64,000 nt of DNA from Agromyces protaetiae. GTDB lineage: Bacteria > Actinomycetota > Actinomycetes > Actinomycetales > Microbacteriaceae. The position numbers were made by a program, and so were the translations under genes. How positions within the stretch are numbered: position 1 is the stretch's first letter; each line of letters begins with the position of its first letter. Positions 1 to 8,060 of the stretch are shown here, piece by piece. The stretch covers positions 496,001 through 560,000 of the forward strand of contig NZ_CP035491.1 in the NCBI RefSeq assembly GCF_004135405.1. Direction: 5' to 3'. The notes under the pieces were generated by a model. It made no database searches. It was not told the origin of the DNA and worked only from the letters and a program-made list of their open reading frames with translations.

Positions 1-1
1 C

Positions 2-508
2 GGATCGGGCGCGTTCGGCGAGGCCGTGTTCGAGAACTGGGAGTCGGAGTTCCTGCAGATGGGCGCGTACGTCGTGCTCACGATCTTCCTCATCCAGAAG
101 GGGTCCTCGGAGTCGAAGCCTCCGGGCGAGCGTGTGCCGCAGGACGACGACCCGCGCGAAGCGAAGGTCGGCCCGAAGACGCCGTGGCCGGTGCGCCGCG
201 GCGGGTTCTGGCTCGTCGTCTACGAGAACTCGCTCGCGATCCTGTTCTTCGTGCTGTTCGGGGCATCCGTGCTGCTCCACGCCGCGACGGGCGCCGCGGC
301 GTACTCCGAGGACCGCGCCGCCCACGGGCTGCCGCCCGTCGGCATGTGGGAGTACCTCGGCACCTCCCAGTTCTGGTTCGAGTCGATGCAGAACTGGCAG
401 AGCGAGTTCCTCGCGGTCGCGGCGCTCGTGCTCGCGTCGGTGTACCTGCGGCAGCGGGGGTCGCCCGAGTCGAAGCCTGTCGCGGCGCCTCACGGCGAGA
501 CCGGATGA
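2..508 (+). CDS. DUF6766-type small membrane protein (5' partial)
   Basis: The reading frame is open from the left edge, so the N-terminus lies outside the window; a GTG at 26 exists but has no ribosome site. The visible part has two similar halves, each with an FE-x-W-x-SEFL motif followed by a hydrophobic segment and a R/QxGS-x-ESKP signature (around residues 9-40 and 125-160 of the visible part). A further hydrophobic stretch follows the WLVVYENSLAILFF motif. This duplicated layout matches the DUF6766 family of actinobacterial membrane proteins. Its function is unknown. It is not obviously in an operon with the next gene, which starts 30 bases downstream. Confidence 0.75.
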   Translation, partial: GSGAFGEAVFENWESEFLQMGAYVVLTIFLIQKGSSESKPPGERVPQDDDPREAKVGPKTPWPVRRGGFWLVVYENSLAILFFVLFGASVLLHAATGAAAYSEDRAAHGLPPVGMWEYLGTSQFWFESMQNWQSEFLAVAALVLASVYLRQRGSPESKPVAAPHGETG

Positions 509-537
509 CGCCCGGACGGTCGGGCTAGGCTGCCGGA

Positions 538-861
538 ATGGGCCGACTGATCTACAACTCGTCCAATCGTGAGATCGAGATCGACGATCGCACGCTCGCG
601 CACCTTCGCTTCGCCGTGGTCAACAAGCTGCGTCGAGGCGAGAGCTTCTCGCTCACGTGGGAGCACGGCGTCGAGAACGGCAGCGGCCGCACGACGATGT
701 GGCTGAACCCGTCGGTGCCGCTGCAGTTCGTGTTCAGCGGCAACCGGCAGCCGAAGCTCAACCGCATCTGGATCGAGCGGCTGCTCCTGCAGGCGAACAG
801 TCCCGCGGGCCTGCAGTACGTGCCCGAGCCCGACGAGAGCGAGGAGATGGACGGCGACTGA
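538..861 (+). CDS. DUF7882-type small conserved protein
   Basis: A 107-residue protein beginning MGRLIYNSSNREIEIDDR, with the conserved core KLRRGESFSLTW, a GR-x-T-x-WL-x-P motif and a C-terminal W-x-E-x-L segment. Proteins of this size and sequence are common in Microbacteriaceae, where some databases call them ATP-dependent DNA ligase, although no ligase nucleotidyltransferase motif is present. A clear paralogue lies at 1216-1572 on the other strand with the same core. There is no transmembrane segment or signal peptide, so it is probably cytosolic. Role unknown. Confidence 0.85.
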   Translation: MGRLIYNSSNREIEIDDRTLAHLRFAVVNKLRRGESFSLTWEHGVENGSGRTTMWLNPSVPLQFVFSGNRQPKLNRIWIERLLLQANSPAGLQYVPEPDESEEMDGD

Positions 862-892
862 CCGGCGACTGACCGGTCGTCGGCCCGAGGCG

Positions 893-1132
893 TCAGTCGA
901 CGGGCTCGATCTGCGTGCGGATGAACACGAGTTCCTGCACGGTGAGCCGCACCGGCGTCTCGAGCTCGAAGCCGAGCTCCGCGATCTCCTCGACGACCGC
1001 GCCGTCGAGTTCGACGACGACGCCCGACGCGAGGTCGTCGGGAAGCGGTTCGAGCGCCGCGAGCACGAGATGCTTCCCGTCGATCGACAACGGCGGCCAC
1101 CACCGCTCGATCGGAATGCGCTCCTCACCCAT
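893..1132 (-). CDS. Small conserved protein of unknown function (79 aa)
   Basis: The chosen ATG at 1132 is preceded by GGAGGGG at good spacing. The product starts MGEERIPIERWWPPLSIDG and contains several acidic beta-like stretches (VVVELDGAVVEEI, LTVQELVFIRTQI). I do not recognise a domain. It sits between two DUF7882 paralogues (538-861 and 1216-1572) and shares strand with the second, 84 bases downstream of it, so the two may be co-transcribed. An extended frame continues upstream of 1132 but is arginine-rich and unlikely to be translated. Confidence 0.7.
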   Translation of the reverse strand: MGEERIPIERWWPPLSIDGKHLVLAALEPLPDDLASGVVVELDGAVVEEIAELGFELETPVRLTVQELVFIRTQIEPVD

Positions 1133-1215
1133 GGCCGTCCCCTCCGCCGAGACCGATCGGTTCCCGGACTCGCGCGAGCACGAGACATCCGAACCCCGTG
1201 TCGCGCAGTCTTCTC

Positions 1216-1572
1216 CTACTTCGGCGTCGCCGCGACCCCCTGCGCGTCGCCGTCGACGTCGGGTGCGTCGGTGTCGAGGTGCTCGGGCACGAGCTCGATG
1301 CCTCCTGTGGAGTTGGCCGAGCGCATGAGCTCTTCGACCCAGGGCCGGCTGAGCTCGGGACGCTGCGCCTCGTTGAAAACGAACCGCAGCGGGATCGCGG
1401 GGTGCAGCCACAGGGTGCTTCGCCCGAGCGGGTCACCCTCGGGGTGCACCCACGAGAGGGTGAAGCTCTCTCCGCGGCGGAGCTTGGTCGTGATGGCGAC
1501 CTTCAGATGCGCGAGTGCGCGATCCTCGATGCCGATCGGCGTGCCTGAATCTCCGTAGTAGAGGGTTCCCAT
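1216..1572 (-). CDS. DUF7882-type small conserved protein (paralogue)
   Basis: A 118-residue protein starting MGTLYYGDSGTPIGIEDRA, closely similar to the product of 538-861: both share the IDDR/IEDR turn, KLRRGESF, GR[ST]T[ML]WL and the following [VI]PL-x-FVF strand. It carries an extra acidic, proline-containing C-terminal tail. No enzymatic motif is visible. Two copies within 1 kb in opposite orientation suggest a local duplication or a functional pair. Role unknown. Confidence 0.85.
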   Translation of the reverse strand: MGTLYYGDSGTPIGIEDRALAHLKVAITTKLRRGESFTLSWVHPEGDPLGRSTLWLHPAIPLRFVFNEAQRPELSRPWVEELMRSANSTGGIELVPEHLDTDAPDVDGDAQGVAATPK

Positions 1573-1696
1573 CGTTGGAGACTACGCCGCGCGCATGGGC
1601 CGCGCGCGATCATCGACGGATGCCGGGCGGCTGTCAACCCCGTCGAGGGCGCTACCGGGCGGACCTACCGTGGGCGTGACCTCGAGAGGAGTGACG

Positions 1697-2578
1697 ATGA
1701 CCGGCCACCTCGTCGACCCGACCTCCAAGCACACGACGGACCGATTCGTGCCGCAGGAGCAGCGCCCGCCCGGGCTCACCGAGCCCATGCATCCGCAGCC
1801 CGACCACGGCGAGTACAGCTATCGCGGGAGCGGGCGCCTCGAGGGGCGCCGCGCGCTCGTCACGGGTGGAGACTCCGGCATCGGCCGGGCCGTCGCGATC
1901 GCGTTCGCGCGCGAGGGCGCCGACGTGGCGATCGGCTACCTGCCCGAAGAGGACGAGGATGCGCGCGAGACGGCACGCTGGGTCGACGACGCCGGGCGGA
2001 CGCCGGTGCTCGTGCCGGGCGACCTCCGCGACGAGGACTTCTGCCGCGAGCTCGTCGACCTCGCGCATGCCGGCCTCGGCGGCCTCGACCTGCTCGTGCT
2101 GAACGCCGCGCACCAGCGCGAGCGCGGCGGCATCGACGAGATTCCGACTGCGGACTTCGAGCGGGTGATGCGCGTGAACCTCTTCGCGGCGGTGTTCCTC
2201 GCTCGTGCGGCCGTGCCGCGGATGGACGCCGGCTCGTCGATCATCACGACGACCTCGATCCAGGGGTTCCACCCGTCGAGCGCACTCGTCGACTACGCCA
2301 TGACGAAGGCCGCGCTCGTCGCCTTCACGCGCGCGCTCGCCGAGGAACTCGGGCCGCGAGGCATCCGCGTCAACGCCGTCGCGCCGGGTCCGGTCTGGAC
2401 CCCGCTGATCCCCGCGACCGGCTGGCCCGACCATCTGCCCGAGTTCGGCAAGGACACCCCGCTCGGCCGCGCCGGGCAGCCCGCCGAGCTCGCGGGCGCC
2501 TACGTGTACCTCGCCTCGGAGGAGGCGTCGTACGTGTCGGGCGCGATCCTGCCCGTCACGGGCGGCAAGCCGCTCTGA
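1697..2578 (+). CDS. SDR family oxidoreductase (general-stress type)
   Basis: ATG at 1697 follows AGAGGAG with correct spacing; the frame is open further upstream but that part has no start signal. The 293-residue product has the N-terminal extension with MHPQPDHGEYSYRGSG typical of the YhxC/GSP39 branch of classical short-chain dehydrogenases. The cofactor motif TGGDSGIGRA is at about residues 54-63, NAA follows strand 4, and the catalytic pattern is Ser (TTSIQG), Tyr and Lys (DYAMTKAAL). The C-terminus ends in SGAILPVTGGKPL. It probably reduces or oxidises a carbonyl or alcohol with NAD(P)H in the cytosol; the substrate cannot be read from sequence. Confidence 0.9.
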   Translation: MTGHLVDPTSKHTTDRFVPQEQRPPGLTEPMHPQPDHGEYSYRGSGRLEGRRALVTGGDSGIGRAVAIAFAREGADVAIGYLPEEDEDARETARWVDDAGRTPVLVPGDLRDEDFCRELVDLAHAGLGGLDLLVLNAAHQRERGGIDEIPTADFERVMRVNLFAAVFLARAAVPRMDAGSSIITTTSIQGFHPSSALVDYAMTKAALVAFTRALAEELGPRGIRVNAVAPGPVWTPLIPATGWPDHLPEFGKDTPLGRAGQPAELAGAYVYLASEEASYVSGAILPVTGGKPL

Positions 2579-2630
2579 CGGGGAAGCCCGCTCGCCCCGC
2601 CGAACCCTGCCCGCACGAAAGGAGCACATC

Positions 2631-2897
2631 ATGCCCGGACGAAGGAACGCCTCGCTCAAGGACCCCGAGCTCTACGAGGAGCTCCGAGAAGACGGGGCGT
2701 CGAAGGAGAAGGCCGCGCGCATCTCGAACGCGGCGGCCGCGCGAGGACGCAGTGCGGTCGGACGCAAGGGCGGCGAGTCGGGGTCGTACGACGACTGGAC
2801 CGTCCCCGAGCTGAAGCGGCGTGCGAAAGAGCTCGGCCTCCACGGGTACAGCGACAAGCGCAAGCCCGAGCTCATCGACGCGCTGCGCAACCACTGA
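2631..2897 (+). CDS. Rho-N/SAP-like small DNA-binding protein (DUF7218-like)
   Basis: An 88-residue basic protein with a strong AAAGGAG site before ATG. The N-terminal half (KDPELYEELREDGASKEKAA) resembles DUF7218-type proteins. The C-terminal half (DDWTVPELKRRAKELGLHG followed by KPELIDALR) is a Rho termination factor N-terminal/SAP-like helix-extension-helix predicted to bind nucleic acid. It lies 27 bases upstream of topoisomerase IB on the same strand, at the head of a repair gene group, so a DNA-associated role is reasonable. No catalytic residues are seen. Confidence 0.85.
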   Translation: MPGRRNASLKDPELYEELREDGASKEKAARISNAAAARGRSAVGRKGGESGSYDDWTVPELKRRAKELGLHGYSDKRKPELIDALRNH

Positions 2898-2924
2898 CGG
2901 CGTCGCCGCAGATCCGAGCGGCGG

Positions 2925-3983
2925 ATGCCTCGCCTCACACGCGTCGAGCCGTACACGTCGCCGGGGTGGACGAGGGTCCGCCGCGGCGGCGGCTTCTCGT
3001 ATGTCGGCCCGCACGGCGAACGCGCGAGCGCTCGTGATCGAGCCCGGTTCGCCGAGTTGGCGGTGCCTCCCGCGTGGAAGGACGTCTGGATCGCCGATGC
3101 CGCGAACGCGCATCTGCTCGCCGTCGGCGTCGACGCCGCAGGACGTCGCCAGTACCTCTACAACCCCATTTGGCGGGAGCGACAGGACATCGAGAAGTTC
3201 GATCGGATGGTGCTGCTCGCACGTGTCCTGCCGGAGGCGCGCCTGACCGCGGAGCGGGAACTCTCGGTCGGCCTCGCCGAACACGGGCTCGAAGAGCATC
3301 GAGTGCTCGCCGCGGCGTTCCGCACCCTCGACCTCGGAGCATTGCGCGTCGGGTCGGAGGAATCGCTCGCGGCTGCCCGCCACCGGGGTCTCACGACCCT
3401 GCTCGTGCGGAATGCGACGGTGGAGACGCGCGGGGCGGCGAGTGCCGACGCGACGGCCCACCCGCCCGTCGTGCGGTTCCGCTTCCGCGCGAAAGACGGG
3501 ATCGCGCAAGACCTCAGCGTCGGCGATGCGGCGCTCGCGGGGTTCGTCACGCTCGCGCGCGAGCGCGCCGCATCCGCCCGCCTCTACGCCTGGCGAGCCG
3601 AGCACACCCGTCGCCACCGGGCGCTCACGGCCGCCGAGGTCAACGACGACATCCGTCGCCGCACGGGCGGCGACTTCACCGCGAAGGACTTCCGCACGCT
3701 GCGGGGGACGATCGTCGCAGCCGAACGGCTCGCCGAGATCGGTGTCGAGTCATCGGCCCGGGCGCGCGCTGCGGCGATGCGCGACGCCGTGGTCGCGACC
3801 TCCGTCGCCCTCGGCAATACGCCCGCGATCGCGAAAGCGAGCTATGTCGATCCGCGCGTGTTCACCGCCTACGATCGCGGGGTCGTCCTCTCGCGCCGCG
3901 GCGCAGCAGAGCGCGCGCTCATCGCGCTCGTGGCGGCGGACGCGGAATCCGCGCCGGGAGTCGAAGCCGGGTCGGCGGCCTGA
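2925..3983 (+). CDS. DNA topoisomerase IB
   Basis: The 352-residue product has the N-terminal topo IB domain (WTRVRRGGGFSYVGP, VPPAWKDVWI) and the poxvirus/bacterial-type catalytic domain. Visible active-site elements are R in ALRVGSE, the RHRGLTTLL segment, K in FRAKDG, and the C-terminal SYVDPRV motif whose Tyr (about residue 307) is the likely nucleophile. It relaxes supercoils by transient 3'-phosphotyrosyl cleavage. The start ATG lies inside a copy of the GGATGYCTC motif and has no clear ribosome site. It ends 11 bases from the convergent ligD stop, and both stops sit in one hairpin. Confidence 0.93.
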   Translation: MPRLTRVEPYTSPGWTRVRRGGGFSYVGPHGERASARDRARFAELAVPPAWKDVWIADAANAHLLAVGVDAAGRRQYLYNPIWRERQDIEKFDRMVLLARVLPEARLTAERELSVGLAEHGLEEHRVLAAAFRTLDLGALRVGSEESLAAARHRGLTTLLVRNATVETRGAASADATAHPPVVRFRFRAKDGIAQDLSVGDAALAGFVTLARERAASARLYAWRAEHTRRHRALTAAEVNDDIRRRTGGDFTAKDFRTLRGTIVAAERLAEIGVESSARARAAAMRDAVVATSVALGNTPAIAKASYVDPRVFTAYDRGVVLSRRGAAERALIALVAADAESAPGVEAGSAA

Positions 3984-3997
3984 GCCCGGCGGCTCAG
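3980..3997. terminator. Bidirectional hairpin spanning convergent stop codons
   Basis: CTGAGCC, a 4-base loop CGGC, and GGCTCAG form a perfect 7-bp stem. The topoisomerase IB TGA is in the left arm and the ligD TGA (read as TCA) in the right arm. There is no T tract, so it may be a weak terminator or a stabilising 3' hairpin for both transcripts. Confidence 0.4.
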
Positions 3998-6459
3998 TCC
4001 CGCTCGCGCACGATCGAGGCGGCGTCGAGGTCGGGGCGGAGCCCCCGCCAGCGCGGATGCCTTGCCGACCCCGCCGTCGTCCAGCCCGAGAACTCGATCT
4101 CACCGACGAGTTCGGGGCGCACCCACACGGCGTCGGCCGCCTCGGCGGGCGGCACGGCGACGAACGGGGAGTCGCCCGCGTGCAGGCCGTCGAAGGTCGC
4201 GAGCAGGCGGTCGAGCTCGTGCTCGCCGAGCCCCGACCACACCCGTCCCGCATACTCGAGGCGGCCATCGGGGGTCGGCGTGCCGACGAGGAGCGACTTG
4301 ATGCGGCCCTCGCGCGTGCCGGTGCCCTTGCGGTAGCCGCCGATCAGTACCTCCTGCGTGCGCGTGAGCTTGAGCTTCACCCAGTCGTCACTCCGCACCC
4401 CCGGGCGGTACCGCGAGCCGCGTCGCTTCGCGACGAGCCCCTCGAGGCCGAGCGCACGGGCTTCGGCGAGCGCGGCCTCGACCACGCCCGGGTCGGCGCG
4501 CGTTTCGGAACCGGCTTCGGATGCCGCGAGCGCGGGCACTTCGACGGGCACCCCTTCGACGGGCCGGAACAGGCGCTCGAGCCGCGCCCGCCGCTCGACG
4601 TACGGCTCGTCGATCGTCGGCGTGCCCGCGACCTCGAGCACGTCGAAGAGCAGCAGGCGCACGGGCACGGATGCCGCGAGTTCGGCGATCTCGCGCGGAC
4701 GCGTGACGTTCATCCGCGGCTGCATGCGCCCGAAGTCGGGCCGTCCGTCGGCGTCGAGGGCGACGAGTTCGCCGTCGACGAGCGCGTCGGCGCGGAGCGC
4801 CCGGGCGAGCCCGGCGAGTTCGGGGTAGCGGGCGGTCTCGTCGCGGCCGCTGCGGCTCGTGAGGCGCACCGCTCCGCCGTCGGTGCGGGCGAGGATGCGG
4901 ATGCCGTCCCACTTCCACTCGAGCGCCCAGTCGCCGCGCGCGACGTCGACGGGTTTGCCCGGCACGGCGAGCATGGGGCGTTCGGAGATCTCAGCGGCCG
5001 CCGCCGCAGGCGCGTGCGCCGAGGCATCCGGCCGCTGCTCCTTCATGCGGTGCAGGAGCCACTGAGACTTCTGCCCCTCGCCCGACGTGCGGATGAGCGC
5101 GACGCGCACCCCGCGCCCGTCCGAGCCGCGCAGCGGCCCGCCCTCGCGCCCCTTGAGCGTTGCGATGATCTCGTCGTCTCGCCACTTCTCGGCCGTGTAG
5201 GTGCCCGTGTCCCAGACCGACATCTTCCCCGCGCCGTACTGCCCCTTCGGGATCTCGCCGTGGAACTCGAGGTATTCGAGCGGATGGTCCTCGGTCTGCA
5301 CCGCGAGCCGGTTGACGCCCGGGTCATCCGGAACGCCCTTCGGCACCGCCCAGCTGCGGAGCACCCCGTCGCGCTCGAGCCGCAGGTCGAAGTGGAGGCT
5401 GCGCGCGTGATGCTCGTCGACGACGAAGCGGAGCGCGCCGTCGGCGGGGGCGGCGCCGGCCTGCGCGACCGGCACGACCGGCACGGCCGCCGGCATCGGC
5501 TCGGGCGTCTTCGCCGGGTCGCGCATCGAGAGGTAGGTCGAGAGCGGGCCGGATGCCTCGGGGCGGGCACCGCCCAGCGCCGCAGCCGGATCGTTCCCCG
5601 CGGCGACGCGTTCGAGCACCTCCTGCCACTCGAACTGCGCGAGCCCCGGGTCATCCAATTCGTCCCACGTGCGCGGCGCCGCGACCGTCGGCCGCAACCG
5701 CCCCCGCAGCGAATACGGCGCGATCGTCGTCTTCGCGGCGCTGTTCTGGCTCCAGTCGATGAGCACCTTGCCCGTGCGGAGCTCCTTCTTCATGCTCGAC
5801 ACGACGAGCTTCGGGTGGTCGGCCTCGAGCGCGCGGGCCAGTTCATGCGCGACATCCGACACCTGCTGCGAGCTCTGTCGCCCGTCGAGGGGTGCGTAGA
5901 GGTGGATGCCCTTGCTGCCGCTCGTGACCGGGATCGGGTCGAGTCCGATGGGCGTCAGGATGTCGCGCACGAGCCGCGCGACCTCGGCGCACTCGGCGAG
6001 CCCGACCCCCTCGCCGGGGTCGAAGTCGAACACCATGCGGTCGGGGTTGCCCGGGGTTCCGTCGGGCGCGAAGCGCCACTGCGGCACGTGGATCTCGAGC
6101 GCGGCCTGCTGGGCGAGCCACACGAGGGCGGCGCGGGTGTCCGCGATGGGATAGGTCTTCGGCCCGTCGGAGTGCTCGATGATTCCGCGGCCCAGCCACT
6201 CGGGCGCATGGCCCGCGAGGTTCTTCTCGAAGAAGACCTGCCCCGGGGCATCCGCCGTGCCGACGCCGTGCACCCACCGCTTGCGCGTCACCGGACGCCC
6301 CGCGACGAGGGGAAGCATGACCGGGGCGATTTCTGCGTAGTACGAGACGACCTCGCCCTTCGTCATGCCCGTCGACGGATACATGACCTTGCCGAGGTTC
6401 GTGAGCGCGAGCGTGCGACCGTCGACCTCGACGGTCTGGCGCCCCTCCCCTGCGGCCAT
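3994..6459 (-). CDS. ligD: ATP-dependent DNA ligase LigD (Pol-PE-Lig)
   Basis: An 821-residue three-domain NHEJ enzyme. A primase-polymerase domain covers roughly residues 10-300 (LTNLGKVMYPSTGMTKG, RKRWVHGVG, FDFDPGEG with metal-binding Asp, SGSKGIHLYAPL). The 3'-phosphoesterase domain lies around 340-460 (VVDEHHARSLHFDLRL, AVPKG, GEIPKGQYGAG). The ATP-dependent ligase domain starts about 500 (EWKWDGIR with the adenylated Lys, DGELVALD, GLVAKRRGSRYRPG). Pol-PE-Lig is the mycobacterial order. ATG at 6459 is chosen because the family's N-terminus starts just after it. It is divergent from ku at 6686, so the two NHEJ partners share one promoter region. Confidence 0.96.
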   Translation of the reverse strand: MAAGEGRQTVEVDGRTLALTNLGKVMYPSTGMTKGEVVSYYAEIAPVMLPLVAGRPVTRKRWVHGVGTADAPGQVFFEKNLAGHAPEWLGRGIIEHSDGPKTYPIADTRAALVWLAQQAALEIHVPQWRFAPDGTPGNPDRMVFDFDPGEGVGLAECAEVARLVRDILTPIGLDPIPVTSGSKGIHLYAPLDGRQSSQQVSDVAHELARALEADHPKLVVSSMKKELRTGKVLIDWSQNSAAKTTIAPYSLRGRLRPTVAAPRTWDELDDPGLAQFEWQEVLERVAAGNDPAAALGGARPEASGPLSTYLSMRDPAKTPEPMPAAVPVVPVAQAGAAPADGALRFVVDEHHARSLHFDLRLERDGVLRSWAVPKGVPDDPGVNRLAVQTEDHPLEYLEFHGEIPKGQYGAGKMSVWDTGTYTAEKWRDDEIIATLKGREGGPLRGSDGRGVRVALIRTSGEGQKSQWLLHRMKEQRPDASAHAPAAAAAEISERPMLAVPGKPVDVARGDWALEWKWDGIRILARTDGGAVRLTSRSGRDETARYPELAGLARALRADALVDGELVALDADGRPDFGRMQPRMNVTRPREIAELAASVPVRLLLFDVLEVAGTPTIDEPYVERRARLERLFRPVEGVPVEVPALAASEAGSETRADPGVVEAALAEARALGLEGLVAKRRGSRYRPGVRSDDWVKLKLTRTQEVLIGGYRKGTGTREGRIKSLLVGTPTPDGRLEYAGRVWSGLGEHELDRLLATFDGLHAGDSPFVAVPPAEAADAVWVRPELVGEIEFSGWTTAGSARHPRWRGLRPDLDAASIVRERD

Positions 6460-6495
6460 GGCCCCATCCTGCCCGTCTCGGCCCCTCCTGCCCGC

Positions 6496-6596
6496 CCGTC
6501 CCCACCGCAATTCAGGAAGAAACGTTCGGCACGCCGGTCCGAGAGCGACGACACACCGACGAGCGGAGAGTTCTTCCTGAATTGCGTTGGGACGGG
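6496..6596. repeat. Long inverted repeat between divergent ligD and ku
   Basis: A perfect 15-bp arm GCAATTCAGGAAGAA (6507-6521) is repeated in inverse as TTCTTCCTGAATTGC (6571-6585). Similarity extends outward to about 25 bases per arm (cGTCCC-type flank) with two differences, and the inner spacer is 49 bases. It is AT-rich relative to its surroundings and lies wholly in the 226-bp shared promoter region. It could be a cruciform, an operator for a dimeric regulator, or a dispersed palindromic element. Confidence 0.8.
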
Positions 6597-6685
6597 GAGG
6601 AGGGGGCTGGCGGGCTGCGGATGCCTCGGGGCGGGGCTGCGGGCAAGGGGTTCCCACGGGGCATCCGGGGGTGTGTACTGGGGGC

Positions 6686-7498
6686 ATGCGAGCCGTCTGG
6701 AAAGGGGCGGTCACATTCGGCCTCGTCAATGTGCCCGTCAAGCTCTACAGCGCGACCGAGGATCACGACGTGTCGCTGCACCAGGTGCACGCCGCCGACG
6801 GCGGACGCATCCGGTATCAGCGCGTGTGCGAGATCGACGGCGAGGTCGTGGCCTATCAAGACATCGACAAGGCGTACGACGACGGCGAGCGCACGGTCGT
6901 CATCACCGACGAAGATCTCAAGGCCCTGCCCGCCGAGCGCAGCCGCGAGATCGAGGTCGTCGAGTTCGTGCCGACCGAGCAGATCGACCCGATCATGTAC
7001 GACAAGAGCTACTACCTCGAGCCCGACTCGGCGTCGTCGAAGGCGTACGTGCTGCTGCGCGAGACGCTCGAGTCGACCGACCGCACGGCGATCGTGCGCA
7101 TGGCGCTGCGGCAGAAGTCGAGCCTCGCGGCCCTGCGCGTGCACGGCGACGTGCTCATGGTGCAGACCCTGCGCTGGGCCGACGAGGTGCGCGCCGCCGA
7201 CTTCAAGAACCTCGGCGACGACGTCAAGATCACCGACAAAGAGCTCGCGCTCTCGAAGCAGCTCGTCGAGAGCCTCGTGGCCGACTTCGACCCGACCGAG
7301 TTCGTCGACGAGTATCAGCAGGAGCTCCGCACCCTCATCGCCGCGAAGCTCGAGCAGGGCGACGCGCTCGACACGGCCGCGACGTTCGGGGGCGCCGCCG
7401 AGGAGACGGGCGGCGAGGTCATCGACCTCATGGAGGCGCTGCGGCGGTCGATCGCGGCGAAGCGCGAAGACACCGAGAAGCGCGCGGCCGCGAAGTAG
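6686..7498 (+). CDS. ku: Ku protein, NHEJ end-binding
   Basis: The ATG at 6686 gives the standard Ku N-terminus MRAVWKGAVTFGLVNVPVKL; the upstream in-frame extension is not conserved-looking. The 270-residue protein has the whole bacterial Ku core (HQVHAADGGRIRYQR, DLKALPAERSREIEVVEFV, YYLEPDS, LRWADEVR) and a short Lys/Arg-rich C-terminal tail (AKREDTEKRAAAK). It forms a homodimeric ring on double-strand break ends and recruits LigD, encoded divergently next door. Length and motifs are normal. Confidence 0.96.
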   Translation: MRAVWKGAVTFGLVNVPVKLYSATEDHDVSLHQVHAADGGRIRYQRVCEIDGEVVAYQDIDKAYDDGERTVVITDEDLKALPAERSREIEVVEFVPTEQIDPIMYDKSYYLEPDSASSKAYVLLRETLESTDRTAIVRMALRQKSSLAALRVHGDVLMVQTLRWADEVRAADFKNLGDDVKITDKELALSKQLVESLVADFDPTEFVDEYQQELRTLIAAKLEQGDALDTAATFGGAAEETGGEVIDLMEALRRSIAAKREDTEKRAAAK

Positions 7499-7556
7499 CC
7501 CGGCGGCGCGCGATCGGGACGCGGCTTCGAGGGAGAGCTGCGCGGGCGCGCACGAA

Positions 7557-7604
7557 AGCGGGGCGGATGCCTCGGGCTTCACGCCGCGAGCCATCCGCCC
7601 CGTT
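7557..7604. terminator. Bidirectional terminator between ku and lipoprotein gene
   Basis: CGGGGCGGATG (7559-7569) pairs perfectly with CATCCGCCCCG (7592-7602), extended by G-T and A-T pairs, with a 22-base loop. It sits between two convergent genes. Runs of A on the left and T on the right are short (AAA / TT), as expected for GC-rich actinobacterial terminators. One GGATGCCTC motif copy forms part of the left arm. Confidence 0.6.
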
Positions 7605-7620
7605 CCTCAGTGCCGCCGGA

Positions 7621-8028
7621 TCACTCGGTGGTGCAGGCCGCCTTGGCGGCGTCGGCCGCGTCGGCGATCGCCGACTGCTGCCCGGCGATCGCGTCGCCGT
7701 CGCGCTCTGCGTCTTCACCGTCGGGAAGCGTCGCCGCGAACTCCGCGGCGCTGCCGAGCGCGTCGTCGAGGGCGCCGAGCGCCGTCTTGACGGCGTCGCT
7801 CGCGCCGTCTTCGAGCGCGACGATCCGCTCGGAGTAGCCCTCGAGGTTGCTCTGGATGTCGGCCGACTCGGCCGTCGAGACGAGCGTGTTCTGCGCGCCG
7901 TTCGAGACGTCGCGGATCTCGTTGTTGATGGTCGTGCAGTCGGAGGACGCCGTGCCGCCCGCTGCGCAGCCCGCCAGCAGCAGCGTGCTCGTGGCGACGA
8001 CTGCGGCGGAAATGAGGATTCGTTTCAT
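7621..8028 (-). CDS. Small secreted lipoprotein, unknown function
   Basis: ATG at 8028 is preceded by GGGAG. The 135-residue product has a typical lipoprotein signal (MKRILISAAVVATSTLLLAGC) with the lipidated Cys at about residue 21, then a Ser/Ala/Asp-rich, mostly helical domain. A second cysteine (DCTTINNEI) and a near-terminal one (KAACTTE) could form a disulphide. No family is recognised. It would be anchored to the outer face of the cytoplasmic membrane. Confidence 0.85.
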   Translation of the reverse strand: MKRILISAAVVATSTLLLAGCAAGGTASSDCTTINNEIRDVSNGAQNTLVSTAESADIQSNLEGYSERIVALEDGASDAVKTALGALDDALGSAAEFAATLPDGEDAERDGDAIAGQQSAIADAADAAKAACTTE

Positions 8029-8060
8029 ATGGAACTCCCAGGTCGTGGAACCTATCGAGT

